64,000 bases of DNA from Planctopirus ephydatiae (GCF_007752345.1 NZ_CP036299.1:4622001-4686000); one strand, 5' to 3'. Positions 1-8,799 are shown, numbered from the stretch's first letter. Translations and numbers: made by a program. Notes: generated by a model not told the origin, from the letters alone.

Positions 1-44
1 TAAGTGCAGCAGTTGTAACTAGTCTGATGACAAAAGGAGACAAA

Positions 45-557
45 ATGACAACCGTCGCGGCTGATGCAACTGGCTCGATCTACCGGCACAAACTCACAAC
101 TCTCAGCGGTGAACCCGTCGAACTCTCCAAGTACAAAGGCAAAGTGATTCTCGTCGTCAACGTCGCCAGTGCCTGCGGCTACACAGGCCAGTACAAGCCT
201 CTGCAAGCCATCTCGGAAAAATACAAAGAACAGGGTCTGGAAGTGGTGGGCGTTCCCTGCAATCAGTTCGGCGGACAGGAACCCGGATCGGCCGATGAAA
301 TTCAGACCTTCTGCTCGAACAAGTATGGTGTCACATTCGATCTCCTGGCCAAAACCGATGTGAATGGTCCCAAGGCATCTCCTCTATACGTCGATTTGAA
401 GGCACAAAGCCCCAATGGCAATGGCGACATCGGCTGGAACTTCGAAAAGTTTCTCATCTCCCGCGATGGCAAAGTCGTGGGTCGCTACAAGTCGGGCGTC
501 AAGCCAGATTCCAAGGAATTGGTCTCCGCTATCGAAGCCGAATTGGCCAAGAAATAA
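45..557 (+). CDS. Glutathione peroxidase family thiol peroxidase
   Basis: This 170-residue protein should reduce hydrogen peroxide or lipid hydroperoxides in the cytoplasm with thioredoxin or glutathione as donor. The family signature is plain: NVASACGYT carries the peroxidatic cysteine (Cys44), PCNQFGGQEPG carries the catalytic Gln78, and WNFEKFL carries Trp131 and Asn132. It is a Cys form, not a selenocysteine form, and has no signal peptide. It is short, as in the monomeric phospholipid-hydroperoxidase or thioredoxin-dependent type; which donor it uses cannot be told. I place the start at the ATG at 45 because AAGGAG at 34-39 lies five bases upstream; an in-frame ATG at 27 overlaps that site. 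It stands alone and is followed by a GC-rich hairpin at 647-670. Confidence 0.95.
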   Translation: MTTVAADATGSIYRHKLTTLSGEPVELSKYKGKVILVVNVASACGYTGQYKPLQAISEKYKEQGLEVVGVPCNQFGGQEPGSADEIQTFCSNKYGVTFDLLAKTDVNGPKASPLYVDLKAQSPNGNGDIGWNFEKFLISRDGKVVGRYKSGVKPDSKELVSAIEAELAKK

Positions 558-646
558 CGGTTGAATTTGAAGTAAGTCAGCCTCAAACGTGTGAGGAACT
601 CTTGTTCTGAGCGATTCGTTTGAAGCGAGAATCGATGGTTGATTGA

Positions 647-670
647 GGCCCACCCTCACAAGGGTGGGCC
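647..670 (+). terminator. Hairpin downstream of the glutathione peroxidase gene
   Basis: GGCCCACCCT (647-656) pairs perfectly with AGGGTGGGCC (661-670) around a 4-base loop. It is followed by ATTGCTTTCT, so the U-tract is poor. It lies about 90 bases after the stop and is the only clear structure in the 320-base gap before the phosphoesterase gene. Confidence 0.5.
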
Positions 671-879
671 ATTGCTTTCTCCCACACCTTCTCGGCTGAC
701 AGATCTGAATTGCCGACCACCTCTCAGGCTCTAACAAGGTTCACTATTAACTCATCTGACAAATTGGCCAAATTCCAGCTTGCAAGTCGTAGAGAATCGG
801 CAAATGCTGAAGTGAACATTGTTGATTCTCGGACATCACGAGCGAACGGATTCCCAGGCGATTCTTGATCGGGCGAAGT

Positions 880-2070
880 ATGCAGATTCTGTTGCTCGCT
901 GGCTGGATCATAGCCACATTCGGGTGGCTCAGACCCATCGTGGCAGCCATCAACTACCTGTCGGCCAAGCCTTATTCCAGGCAAACACTCCAGTGGATTC
1001 ATGGTGTTCTGTTTGTTTGTGCCGGAGTTGTGGGCATTGTTGGCACAGCGGTGTTCTCGATCCGCTTACTCAGTATTGAGCCACTCGCTCCGTCGATCCT
1101 GGAAACTGGATATCTGATCTGTGGCGTTGGTCTTGTGGGTTGGTGGGTCGCAGATGTGATCGAATGGCAGCGGGCTTGTCGGAGATCTGTCGACGAAGAA
1201 TGTCATCTCCAGCGCCTTTCCTGGAAGAATGCACTCCAGCACCATCCCGGTGCTTCACGACTTTTGGGCTTGCCTGGTAACGAAGTGCTGATGCTCGAGG
1301 TGGCCCAGCGAATCATTCGTTGCGAAGGACTGCCCGAGGTCGCGAGTGGACTATCGATTGCTCACCTCTCGGACGTTCATTTTCGAGAAGGCATGCCGCT
1401 GGAATACTTCCGTGCGGTGTTTGAAGAACTGGGGCGGCTTCGTCCGGATCTCTACATTTTCACTGGCGATCTGCACGATGACCCCGACTGTCTGCGCTGG
1501 GTTCCCGAACTCTTCGGCTCGTTGCACGCGCCGCTGGGGTGCTATTTCGTACTTGGCAATCATGACTGGCATGCCGATCATGTCAACGCCCGCATCGCTC
1601 TTGAAGATGCGGGCTGGATTGATCTGGCTGGCCGCGTGTTACCGCTGAGAGACCCCAGTGGTGAAATTGTCATCGCGGGAACAGAATTCCCCTGGATGGG
1701 CGACCTCCCGCCCTTCGCCTCGATGCCAGACAATCGCTTCCGGATTCTGGCCTCGCATACGCCCGACCTGTGGCGCTGGGCTGTCGATCAACATGTCCAC
1801 CTTATGCTTGCCGGGCATACGCATGGGGGGCAATGCCGCCTACCGATCCTGGGGCCGGTCTTTGCTCCCAGTGTCGATGGTGTCAGATATGCAGGTGGAC
1901 TCTACAAAAAGAACTCGATGTATCTGCACGTTTCCCGGGGGATTTCCGGAAAGGATCGATTGCGATTTGGCTGTCTGCCAGAAATCACCCGCTTTGTCCT
2001 CAAGTGCAGTCCCAGAACAGAACTGACTCGCCCTAAGGCAGCCGAAGCTTCGCATGAAAATGGTTCGTAA
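880..2070 (+). CDS. Membrane-anchored calcineurin-like metallophosphoesterase
   Basis: The protein (396 residues from the ATG at 880) has two or three hydrophobic segments in its first 95 residues and then a calcineurin-like phosphoesterase domain. All metal-binding blocks are present: SDVH (Asp165, His167), GDLHD (196-200), GNHD (226-229), SHTPD (His293) and GHTHGG (312-317). The architecture resembles YkuE/YaeI-type membrane phosphodiesterases, some of which act on lipid-linked substrates such as UDP-diacylglucosamine; the substrate here is inferred only loosely. A TTG at 865 is also in frame, and neither start has a good ribosome site. The last 17 bases overlap the lipid kinase gene, so the two are probably co-transcribed and both may act on membrane lipids. 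Confidence 0.85.
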   Translation: MQILLLAGWIIATFGWLRPIVAAINYLSAKPYSRQTLQWIHGVLFVCAGVVGIVGTAVFSIRLLSIEPLAPSILETGYLICGVGLVGWWVADVIEWQRACRRSVDEECHLQRLSWKNALQHHPGASRLLGLPGNEVLMLEVAQRIIRCEGLPEVASGLSIAHLSDVHFREGMPLEYFRAVFEELGRLRPDLYIFTGDLHDDPDCLRWVPELFGSLHAPLGCYFVLGNHDWHADHVNARIALEDAGWIDLAGRVLPLRDPSGEIVIAGTEFPWMGDLPPFASMPDNRFRILASHTPDLWRWAVDQHVHLMLAGHTHGGQCRLPILGPVFAPSVDGVRYAGGLYKKNSMYLHVSRGISGKDRLRFGCLPEITRFVLKCSPRTELTRPKAAEASHENGS

Positions 2071-2500
2071 TCTCGCTGGCCCGTCGTTGACTGCGAACCG
2101 CAAGGCTTCACATTCGAAAGGCATACTGTTGCGACAGCCCGCATTTCTGCAAGCACTTGGTCATGCCTGGAGAGGCCTCGTCGATGTGACAACCACACAG
2201 AAAAACATGCAGCGGCATCTGGCCATCGCAGCAGTTCCTCTCCTCCTGGGCCTGTGGCTGAGTTGCAGCCTGACGGAATGGTGCCTGCTGCTACTGACCA
2301 TGGGACTCGTCCTCTGCTGTGAAGTCATCAACACAGCCATCGAGTGTACTGTCGATCTGGCCTCACCCGAAATTCATCCCTTGGCCGGCCGATCCAAGGA
2401 TCTCGCGGCAGGTGCCGTCCTCCTGGCTTCCATTATTGCCGTTCTGATCGGATCGCTGATTTTTGTGCCGAAACTGCTGGCGTTCATCAAATCACCGTGA
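2054..2500 (+). CDS. dgkA: DgkA-family diacylglycerol/undecaprenol kinase
   Basis: This 148-residue integral membrane protein belongs to the small DgkA family, which phosphorylates diacylglycerol or, in the Gram-positive-like branch, undecaprenol, feeding lipid carriers back into envelope synthesis. It has three hydrophobic segments, a stretch around NMQRHLAIA (51-59) before the first helix, and the family motif EVINTAIE (Glu90, Asn93, Glu97) followed by a conserved loop with HPLAGRSKD. About 30 N-terminal residues precede the conserved region. It overlaps the upstream phosphoesterase gene by 17 bases. Its stop codon lies inside a long hairpin (2491-2539). The choice between diacylglycerol and undecaprenol as substrate is unresolved. 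Confidence 0.88.
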   Translation: MKMVRNLAGPSLTANRKASHSKGILLRQPAFLQALGHAWRGLVDVTTTQKNMQRHLAIAAVPLLLGLWLSCSLTEWCLLLLTMGLVLCCEVINTAIECTVDLASPEIHPLAGRSKDLAAGAVLLASIIAVLIGSLIFVPKLLAFIKSP

Positions 2501-2539
2501 AGTGAGCCGATCGATTGCGATCGGTCTCTTCACGGTGAT
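2491..2539. terminator. Bidirectional hairpin between convergent genes
   Basis: ATCACCGTGAAG (2491-2502) pairs perfectly with CTTCACGGTGAT (2528-2539). An inner perfect stem pairs CCGATCG (2507-2513) with CGATCGG (2518-2524). It includes the dgkA stop codon and sits 34 bases from the end of the convergent SGNH hydrolase gene, so it can serve both. There is no strong T-run on either side. Confidence 0.65.
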
Positions 2540-2572
2540 CAATAACTTGAATACTCAGTTTATGGCCCGGAA

Positions 2573-3376
2573 TTATGGCTTAGCAGCTTCTGGCAAGGGG
2601 CCGTACACCTTGGTGAGTTGTGGCTCAATAGCATCCGCCCAGATGCCATAGCTCTTTTCATTGAGGTGCAGCAGATCAGGCATGATCTCTTTGCTCAGCG
2701 TCCCATCGGCTTCCAGGAACTTCGGACCAATATCGAGAAACTCAACCCGTTCGCCATCGGCCAGCTTGGCAATGATCGCATTGGCCCCTTCATTCACCTT
2801 GCGACCTGGCGTATCCGGAGTGGCCCCACGGGGAAAGATCGCCAGAATCAGAATCTTTGTCTTCGGCAGGCTGGTCTTCAACTTCTCGACAATTGCCTTC
2901 ACGCCCTCGGCAATCGCTTCGCTCGAATCAGAACCGGAGTTGTTGGTTCCAATCATCAGCACAGCCAGCTTCGGCTCAATACCGGCAATGTTGCCATTCT
3001 CGAGACGCCAGAGAACATGTTGAGTGCGGTCGCCACCAATCCCAAGATTGACGGCATTTCTTGGGGCAAATCGCTGCTCCCAAACCTTCTTGCCAGCCCC
3101 TTCCCAGCCTTGCGTGATCGAATCGCCAATAAACAGCAGATCAACCTTGCCTTCAGCAACACGCTTGTTCATCGACGCATGGCGATTCTGCCACCACTGA
3201 TCGTTGCGGGGAGCAGGTGTGGTTGTCGGGTTGGATTTCGGAGTGGCCGCCGGAGCCGCCGGCGCTGCAGGAGCCTGGGCAAAACCTTGAGAGACTAAAG
3301 TCGAGAGCACGAATGCTGTCGCCAGTGATGCCGTCGCCAGTGATGCCCTTGAGAACTGTGGGAAAATTCGCTTCAT
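2573..3376 (-). CDS. Secreted SGNH/GDSL-family esterase
   Basis: The 267-residue product has an N-terminal signal peptide (about residues 1-34, ending near GFAQA), a Pro/Ala-rich linker, then an SGNH hydrolase domain. The four blocks are visible: GDSITQG with nucleophile Ser86, GIGGD with Gly114, GTNN with Asn145, and a C-terminal DLLHLN with the catalytic Asp and His. The closest family type is platelet-activating-factor-acetylhydrolase-like SGNH enzymes, which in planctomycetes often act on sugar or lipid esters outside the cytoplasm. The signal region contains a tandem LATASLATA repeat. Substrate unknown. It lies downstream of the NagA-like gene on the same strand, with a hairpin between them, so it is probably a separate unit. 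Confidence 0.88.
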   Translation of the reverse strand: MKRIFPQFSRASLATASLATAFVLSTLVSQGFAQAPAAPAAPAATPKSNPTTTPAPRNDQWWQNRHASMNKRVAEGKVDLLFIGDSITQGWEGAGKKVWEQRFAPRNAVNLGIGGDRTQHVLWRLENGNIAGIEPKLAVLMIGTNNSGSDSSEAIAEGVKAIVEKLKTSLPKTKILILAIFPRGATPDTPGRKVNEGANAIIAKLADGERVEFLDIGPKFLEADGTLSKEIMPDLLHLNEKSYGIWADAIEPQLTKVYGPLPEAAKP

Positions 3377-3468
3377 CGGTGGTGCCTGACAAGTTGAGTG
3401 AGATGAACGTCCTCAGCCGCTCGCCAACACCAGCTTTTGATACGGATTCCAGGAGATCATGGCCCCCG

Positions 3469-3500
3469 GTGTGCCATGCTTGCGGCTCAAAGCAAGCATG
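3469..3500. repeat. Dispersed hairpin element, copy 1
   Basis: GTGTGCC leads directly into CATGCTTGC (3475-3483), which pairs perfectly with GCAAGCATG (3492-3500) around an 8-base loop. The same head and the same stem occur at 8768-8799, and a relative with a different stem occurs at 44655-44682. It sits in the gap upstream of the SGNH esterase gene. Confidence 0.6.
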
Positions 3501-3615
3501 TTTGATTAACACGGCAGGCACATTTGATTTCTGGAATCGGTATGACAACGTGTGGAGCAAGCAGCGCTGGATATCTTCATACCAGTTTGGCAATTGATAA
3601 TGCCAGCACTCATTC

Positions 3616-3651
3616 CTGAAGAATTCTCCACTGATGAGAACAATTCTTCAG
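3616..3651 (-). terminator. Hairpin downstream of the NagA-like gene
   Basis: CTGAAGAATT (3616-3625) and AATTCTTCAG (3642-3651) form a perfect 10-bp stem, with a possible inner CTC/GAG pair. It lies 26 bases beyond the stop of the NagA-like gene on the minus strand. No U-run follows. Confidence 0.5.
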
Positions 3652-3676
3652 CCATGATCCTCATCCAGCACGGCTC

Positions 3677-4882
3677 TCAGGCACTGCCAAAATGGAAACC
3701 TTCAGCCTGATAAACCATCTGCCCCTGACTCATCGTGGCCAGAATCGGCAGCTCGGCATGAGATTTTTGCGAGAGCGTCCTCGGTTCCTGGAAAATCGTC
3801 AGATCGGCAAGGCCACCTGCTGAAAGTTCGGGAATCGTGAGATTCAACAGCTTTCGCGGCTGAAGCGTCGCCAGATCGACTGCACGGGCCAAAGGAATTT
3901 CCCCAAGAACTGTCGCTGTCGCAATACAATCCCCTAAACCCAGGTGGCTCCCCGCCAGAAATTCCGGCTGACCTGAGACCACCAGCTTGCCCGAATCGAG
4001 CACATCACAACCTCCCCAGTCAGAGACATATTCACCCGAAGGAAGGCCAGCCCAGCCACTGATGTCGCAGGTCAATAAGACCCGATCCAGAGTTTTCGCG
4101 CGGATCACCGTTTTGACAAACGCCGCCGGGAGATGTTGACCATCCACAATCAGACTGCACGACAACCGGTCATCTGCCAGTTGTGGCCACAGCGGGTTGT
4201 GATGTCTATGGATTCTCGATTCCAGGCCATTCCCTAAATGAGTCGCCAGTGTGACTCCCGCATCCACAGCCGCCTGAATCTCATCAGCATTGGCGGCCGT
4301 GTGGCCCATCGCCACCACAATTCCACGCGAGACAAGCTCACGGATAAAGCGGTTCATCCCGGGAAGTTCCGGGGCCACAGTCACCAGCTTGATCATGCCA
4401 TTCGAAGCGGCCTGCAAAGAATCAAACTCATCCAGATCGGGCGAACGAATCGCATGGAGTGGATGAGCACCGCGGGCCCCATCCCTCGATGAAATCCATG
4501 GCCCTTCCAGATGAATCCCTGCCACTTGCTGTCCCAGCCAGGGCATTTCCTGAATCGCTCGCGAGATTGTCCGCACACTGTGGTGCATGGCACAGGTCGT
4601 GTTCGTCACCACAGCGGGGAGGAACTGACCAATTCCAAACCGGGCCAGTTGGCTGGCAATCTGCCCGATATGCCCGGTTGTCAGACTCAGGTCACTGAAC
4701 CATTGCCCTCCGTAACCATTCACCTGCAGGTCAAAAAATGAGGGAGAAACGAATGGCAGAGCCATCGATTCGAGTTCGGACAGCTCTGTTCTCAACGAAT
4801 TCATAGAGCCGATTCGCCCGCCCTGAATCGTGATTTCCAGCGGCTCCCCTGTCGAATAATGACGCGCACGAAAACAAGGCAT
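3677..4882 (-). CDS. nagA: N-acetylglucosamine-6-phosphate deacetylase-like amidohydrolase
   Basis: The 401-residue protein matches NagA, which deacetylates GlcNAc-6-phosphate to glucosamine-6-phosphate in amino-sugar recycling. Residues line up with the E. coli enzyme: QVNG in the first strand (53-56), HLEGPW with metal ligand Glu126, MGHTAAN with His194, THLGNG with His215, DGQH with His250, and TCDISG with the catalytic Asp273. Two family blocks are altered: THLFNAM reads THLGNGL, and the TDA motif reads CDI, so it may be a divergent paralogue with a shifted substrate. It is cytoplasmic, with no signal peptide. No nagB or sugar transporter gene lies next to it. Confidence 0.8.
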   Translation of the reverse strand: MPCFRARHYSTGEPLEITIQGGRIGSMNSLRTELSELESMALPFVSPSFFDLQVNGYGGQWFSDLSLTTGHIGQIASQLARFGIGQFLPAVVTNTTCAMHHSVRTISRAIQEMPWLGQQVAGIHLEGPWISSRDGARGAHPLHAIRSPDLDEFDSLQAASNGMIKLVTVAPELPGMNRFIRELVSRGIVVAMGHTAANADEIQAAVDAGVTLATHLGNGLESRIHRHHNPLWPQLADDRLSCSLIVDGQHLPAAFVKTVIRAKTLDRVLLTCDISGWAGLPSGEYVSDWGGCDVLDSGKLVVSGQPEFLAGSHLGLGDCIATATVLGEIPLARAVDLATLQPRKLLNLTIPELSAGGLADLTIFQEPRTLSQKSHAELPILATMSQGQMVYQAEGFHFGSA

Positions 4883-5038
4883 AGTTCACAGGCTTTCACA
4901 CATCGCAAACGCGAACGGGCCAATAATCAGAACAGTTCCCAGCTGTTAAACAAGGAGGCAATTCCTGATATAAAAGTGCGTATTAACAGACAATTAAACC
5001 GAAGGGGATAGTCGCCGACTTTTCTTTCAACAAAGCAA

Positions 5039-5082
5039 GAAAGTGCCTGGCCCGTTTTCCTGGTCGGAAAATCGACACTTTC
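5039..5082 (-). terminator. Compound hairpin downstream of the PLP-enzyme gene
   Basis: GAAAGTG (5039-5045) pairs with CACTTTC (5076-5082), and inside it TTTTCC (5055-5060) pairs with GGAAAA (5066-5071). It lies about 40 bases past the stop of the minus-strand aldolase-like gene. Confidence 0.4.
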
Positions 5083-5122
5083 AAGGCTCTTCCTGTCAGG
5101 CGGATCTGTTTTATTTACCGAC

Positions 5123-6247
5123 CTAGATCGTCCATTGTCGATTTCGGGCTGAAATCTCCCATCGGTCGACGACTTCCCCACCCTGGGCAACAATTGCATA
5201 AGGATAGAGAGGTACCGTTGTGCAAACATGTCTGGGGATTCCCCAGATCACATCTCCCACGCTCATTCGATCACGATCGTGAGATTCAATCACCAGATGT
5301 TCTTCGCTTTGCAAAACCTGCTTCGAATCGATCAGTTCTGGTAACCACACACGCTGCCCCATCGCCTGGTCAGGTGACACCGCTTTATGACCCAGATCAA
5401 GCGTCAACCGATCAGCAGTTGGCCGGCTGATGATTCGACTGAGAACAAATGCTGCGGCTCGATAATTCATCTCGGGAAACTTGAGGGCATACCCCCAATC
5501 GTGCAGCACGCACGTCCCAGGGCTCAGTTCAATCGCGGGATCGTCAACCTTGCTCCACAGATCGAACGTCCCCGTTCCTCCGCAAACAATCTGACCGACT
5601 TCGATATCGGCAGCATGTAGCTGCTCGCGAAACTGCTGCACCATCTCCCAGACCTGCCTCACAGAAGCAGCACGTTCTTCAAGGTTCGTCTGATGCAAAT
5701 GACCATCGTAAACATGCAGGCCAGCCGCATTGAGGCCAGGTAAGGCCTTCAGTTTCTGATAAAGACCAACCGCTTCAGGTAAGCGGGGATCAATCCCCGT
5801 CCGGTTCATCCCGACATTCAAATCGAGCAGCACATCCAGTGTAATCCCGGCCGTGCTGGTCATCTCGGACATGGCATCGAGTGTTAGGGCGTCATCTGCC
5901 AGCACTGTCAGCTTTGTTCCCGGGAAGCGATGACGAAACTCCGCCGCCCGGCGCAAATTCGGCCCCACCAATGGATAAGCCAGCAGCACATCAGTAGCAC
6001 CAGCTCGCGCCAGCATTTCGGCTTCAGCAAACGTGGCCGCTTTGTGCCGACGAATTCCCCGCGCGACCTCCAGCTTCGAAAGCTCCAGCATCTTGTGAGT
6101 TTTGCAGTGCGGTCGGAGTCGTTCCGGCCCACCACTTACCGCCAGCATGTGGTCAAGATTTTCTCGAACCGCATCGAGATCAATAATCAGCGCAGGGGAA
6201 GGAATTGCTTCGGCAGCGGCAGGTGCCAGTGGAGGTGACCATCTCAT
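5123..6247 (-). CDS. D-threonine aldolase / D-serine dehydratase-like PLP enzyme
   Basis: The 374-residue protein has the alanine-racemase-fold TIM barrel of fold-type III PLP enzymes. The block RPHCKTHK (45-52) supplies the Schiff-base lysine (Lys49). Downstream are DGHLHQ, CGGTGTFD for phosphate binding, and a C-terminal RHVC motif, the His-x-Cys metal site shared by D-threonine aldolase and metal-dependent D-serine dehydratase. The likely reaction is cleavage or dehydration of a D-beta-hydroxy amino acid in the cytoplasm; which one cannot be told from sequence alone. I chose the ATG at 6247 over a TTG at 6271; neither has a clear Shine-Dalgarno. It stands alone, between a prenyl-synthase fusion upstream and the NagA-like gene downstream, all on the minus strand. 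Confidence 0.85.
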   Translation of the reverse strand: MRWSPPLAPAAAEAIPSPALIIDLDAVRENLDHMLAVSGGPERLRPHCKTHKMLELSKLEVARGIRRHKAATFAEAEMLARAGATDVLLAYPLVGPNLRRAAEFRHRFPGTKLTVLADDALTLDAMSEMTSTAGITLDVLLDLNVGMNRTGIDPRLPEAVGLYQKLKALPGLNAAGLHVYDGHLHQTNLEERAASVRQVWEMVQQFREQLHAADIEVGQIVCGGTGTFDLWSKVDDPAIELSPGTCVLHDWGYALKFPEMNYRAAAFVLSRIISRPTADRLTLDLGHKAVSPDQAMGQRVWLPELIDSKQVLQSEEHLVIESHDRDRMSVGDVIWGIPRHVCTTVPLYPYAIVAQGGEVVDRWEISARNRQWTI

Positions 6248-6420
6248 GCAGAACGCTCGGCTCTCGGGCAATGATCGGCAAAAAGGTCCCCGATCAAGGT
6301 TGTGACAAAATCAAAGCCACAGCATGGCCGATTGGCCGAAGTGTGGCAATCGATCAACAATCCTGATGAAGCTGGCGGATGTCTCGATCGCGGATGTCAT
6401 CAGCAATAAGACAACATCGC

Positions 6421-8310
6421 TCAGGCGTTGACCTGCAATTGATGGAGGACAGGTTTACGCGCGAGATCCATCGAAACGACCACAGGTGCCGGTGCGGCAG
6501 GCAAATGCTCTTCCGAGAGGACGGTATCGATCACAAAGTACAGCAGTTCCCGCAAGGGATCGGGATGGACACTGTCGGCAAGAGTTTCCACCCGGGCTCT
6601 CGACTTTTCGACCAAAGCCTGAGCTTTGGTAAAGATCCCCAGCTTTTCAAAAACCCGCTTGAAGGCTTCGAATTTCGCATGCGGGCTGTAAGTCGAACTG
6701 GCCACGCGCAGCAACTCTTCGCGATCAGCAGGCGCCGCCGCTTCCCAAGCCATGGCCCACAAGAGCGTCGGTCGCATTGACTGAGCATCCTGACCAGCGA
6801 CCAGCTTATTGTGGTCATCACCCAGCCAGTCACCCAGATCATTCAGAATCTGGAAGGCCACACCTAAGTGACGCGAAAACTGTGTAATCATTTCGGCGTA
6901 GTCATCCGCAGGGCCTGCCATACGAATGCCGGCATACAGTGCTGCTTCAAATGCCGGCGAGGTCTTCAGCGCATAGATCTTCATTGCTTCGGCAGGAGTC
7001 AGATCATGTCGGCCTGAACGCGACCATTGCAACTCGGCTCCCTGCCCTTCGCACAGCTTCATATGAGCTGCCGAAAACGCATCGAGAATATCAGCAGCGA
7101 CTTCAGCGCCCAGTTCTTTTCGCGAGGCAGAAACGAGTCGATAACCCGCTCCAATCAAATGATCACCCAGATTAATGGCCGGCCCGACACCATACTGCCT
7201 GTGCAAAGTTTCCTTGCCATAACGGAACTGGTCGTTGTCCTGAATATCATCGTGAATCAGCGAGGCCTTATGAAAAGCTTCGATGGCCATGGCCACACGA
7301 TTGACAGCCGGTGGGTATTCGAGGGCCTGATCCTGATGATCAGCCGTCAGCCCGGCAGCACCCGTGAGGGCATCGTAGGCAGCCAGCGTTATAAAAGGAC
7401 GTAGCCGCTTCCCCCCATGCTGCAACCAGTCGAGCACTACTGTCTCAGTAAACTTAAGTGGTGACAATTGATCGTGAGTGTCAGCTCCGCCAGCTGTTCT
7501 CACTCGATCACCTTTGAGTGCATCCGTGCGAATGGGTTGAGTCAGCGTTTCGAAATGCTCATCAAAGGCCCGGTTCGAGGCCCGCATCAAAGGCACAAAG
7601 CTGCGTGTCTTATGATCGGGCAGTGGCTCATACTTATCGAGACATTCCCAGACCCACGATTCATCGAGCGTGGTGTTTTTGCAGTCCCCCGAATGCAGCG
7701 GCACCGCATACGAAGGGACGCCGGCAATCAGCACCTTGTCGATGGCCTTCTCCAGCACATTCAGGCAGGCCACTCCCAGAATGCCATCGATATGCCCGGA
7801 GACGATAATCTTCAGCACAATCGGCGAGCCTTCAGCCACCAGCACTTTGTAGCCCAGCTGTTCGGCTTTGACCTTGTAATCTGCAATCGAACAGGCACCG
7901 CAGCGCTCGCAATCCAGGCCAAACTCGTCGTAATCGGCCGGACAACCTTCAGCATGCTTCAAACAGTGGGGCAACAGCAGCATCCGCCGCTCAAAAGGAA
8001 TGGCCAGAAACTGTTCGCGCCAGAAGACGTTCCCCAGCATCACCATGGCAAAGCCGAGAAACTTCTCGGGCTCACCATGCTTGGCCAGCATCTCCCGCGC
8101 CATCGCTTCCAGTTGATTGCGGGTGAATGGCTTCGAGCGATCCAGTGTCTTTCCAAAAGCCACCGCATCAGACCGAATCTTCTCCCGATGCGCGAGCGAC
8201 TCCGGAACGAATTTGAATTGGGCCGTGCTCCGGCGTTTGGGCTTATCGGCTTCAGGATGCTCCTCAACGGGAACAACAACTTGTGATGCCGGCGTAGAAG
8301 TCATCGACAT
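6421..8310 (-). CDS. DUF116 / polyprenyl synthetase fusion protein
   Basis: This protein (629 residues from the ATG at 8310; a GTG at 8361 is also in frame) joins two domains. Residues about 70-230 match DUF116, with a cysteine cluster (Cys116, 123, 134, 137, 140) that could bind an iron-sulfur cluster or zinc. Residues about 280-580 match trans-polyprenyl diphosphate synthases: GGKRLRP (299-305) and a first aspartate-rich motif DDIQD (354-358) within [10 protein letters not shown]. The second motif, usually DDxxD, reads NDLGD (490-494), so its first Asp is Asn. The C-terminal domain would elongate isoprenoid diphosphates for quinones or lipid carriers; the DUF116 role is unknown. No isoprenoid gene is adjacent. 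The start is uncertain because no ribosome site is evident. Confidence 0.85.
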   Translation of the reverse strand: MSMTSTPASQVVVPVEEHPEADKPKRRSTAQFKFVPESLAHREKIRSDAVAFGKTLDRSKPFTRNQLEAMAREMLAKHGEPEKFLGFAMVMLGNVFWREQFLAIPFERRMLLLPHCLKHAEGCPADYDEFGLDCERCGACSIADYKVKAEQLGYKVLVAEGSPIVLKIIVSGHIDGILGVACLNVLEKAIDKVLIAGVPSYAVPLHSGDCKNTTLDESWVWECLDKYEPLPDHKTRSFVPLMRASNRAFDEHFETLTQPIRTDALKGDRVRTAGGADTHDQLSPLKFTETVVLDWLQHGGKRLRPFITLAAYDALTGAAGLTADHQDQALEYPPAVNRVAMAIEAFHKASLIHDDIQDNDQFRYGKETLHRQYGVGPAINLGDHLIGAGYRLVSASRKELGAEVAADILDAFSAAHMKLCEGQGAELQWSRSGRHDLTPAEAMKIYALKTSPAFEAALYAGIRMAGPADDYAEMITQFSRHLGVAFQILNDLGDWLGDDHNKLVAGQDAQSMRPTLLWAMAWEAAAPADREELLRVASSTYSPHAKFEAFKRVFEKLGIFTKAQALVEKSRARVETLADSVHPDPLRELLYFVIDTVLSEEHLPAAPAPVVVSMDLARKPVLHQLQVNA

Positions 8311-8684
8311 AGGTATCTGTTTCACCACGTGAAGTCCGCTTGCAGAGCCCAAATGGAACACTTCAAAAGGTGTTCACACTGAGAGGATTCAGCACACGAG
8401 GAGTACCCGTGCTCCACAAAGATCTTACTCGGGATTGAATACCGAAACGAGGGGCTGCCCAGGAAGTTTGGCAAAATGGGTACGTTTGTTCTATTGATGA
8501 AGTCGAGAAGTGTGCCATCCACCAACCCGCACTTCCTCATGAGTGCTCACCTCTCCGGCAGAGACCGAACAATTGGTAAATTCCACAAGGGATACATTGT
8601 AACGGCTGCTCCAGCCGCACCTTCTGTACAGAAACCCAGGCGACTTCCAGCAGCGTCTTATCATGCTTTCCATAAAATGATATC
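8311..8684. other. Intergenic region upstream of the fusion gene
   Basis: This stretch contains no convincing gene. It carries the unresolved 5' end of the fusion gene, and GTGTGCCATCC at about 8510 recalls the head of the dispersed hairpin elements but has no matching stem. Confidence 0.4.
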
Positions 8685-8778
8685 GCTCTGTGTACCATAC
8701 GCTCTGTGTACCATACGCTCTGTGTACCATACGCTCTGCGTGCCATGCGTTCTGTGTGCTGTGTGCTGTGTGCCATGC
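8685..8778. repeat. 16-bp tandem repeat array
   Basis: GCTCTGTGTACCATAC occurs three times exactly at 8685-8700, 8701-8716 and 8717-8732. A fourth copy, GCTCTGCGTGCCATGC (8733-8748), differs at three positions. Further degenerate copies (GTTCTGTGTGCTGTGT and GCTGTGTGCCATGC) run into the dispersed hairpin element at 8768. The drift is mostly by transitions and moves toward the element's own head, GTGTGCCATGC. Confidence 0.85.
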
Positions 8779-8799
8779 TTGCAGCTCTGGGCAAGCATG
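8768..8799. repeat. Dispersed hairpin element, copy 2
   Basis: GTGTGCC leads into CATGCTTGC (8774-8782), which pairs perfectly with GCAAGCATG (8791-8799) around an 8-base loop. Head and stem are identical to copy 1 at 3469-3500 and only the loop differs. It directly follows the 16-bp tandem array and lies just past the 3' end of the exonuclease gene. Confidence 0.65.

Noticed and set aside
4927-5229. A 100-codon minus-strand frame after the PLP-enzyme gene
   Set aside because: It overlaps the end of that gene and contains the terminator-like hairpin, with no family features.
8510-8550. A possible further copy of the dispersed hairpin (GTGTGCCATCC)
   Set aside because: Only part of the head is shared; GAAGTG and CACTTC nearby can pair over 6 bp but the geometry differs from the other copies.
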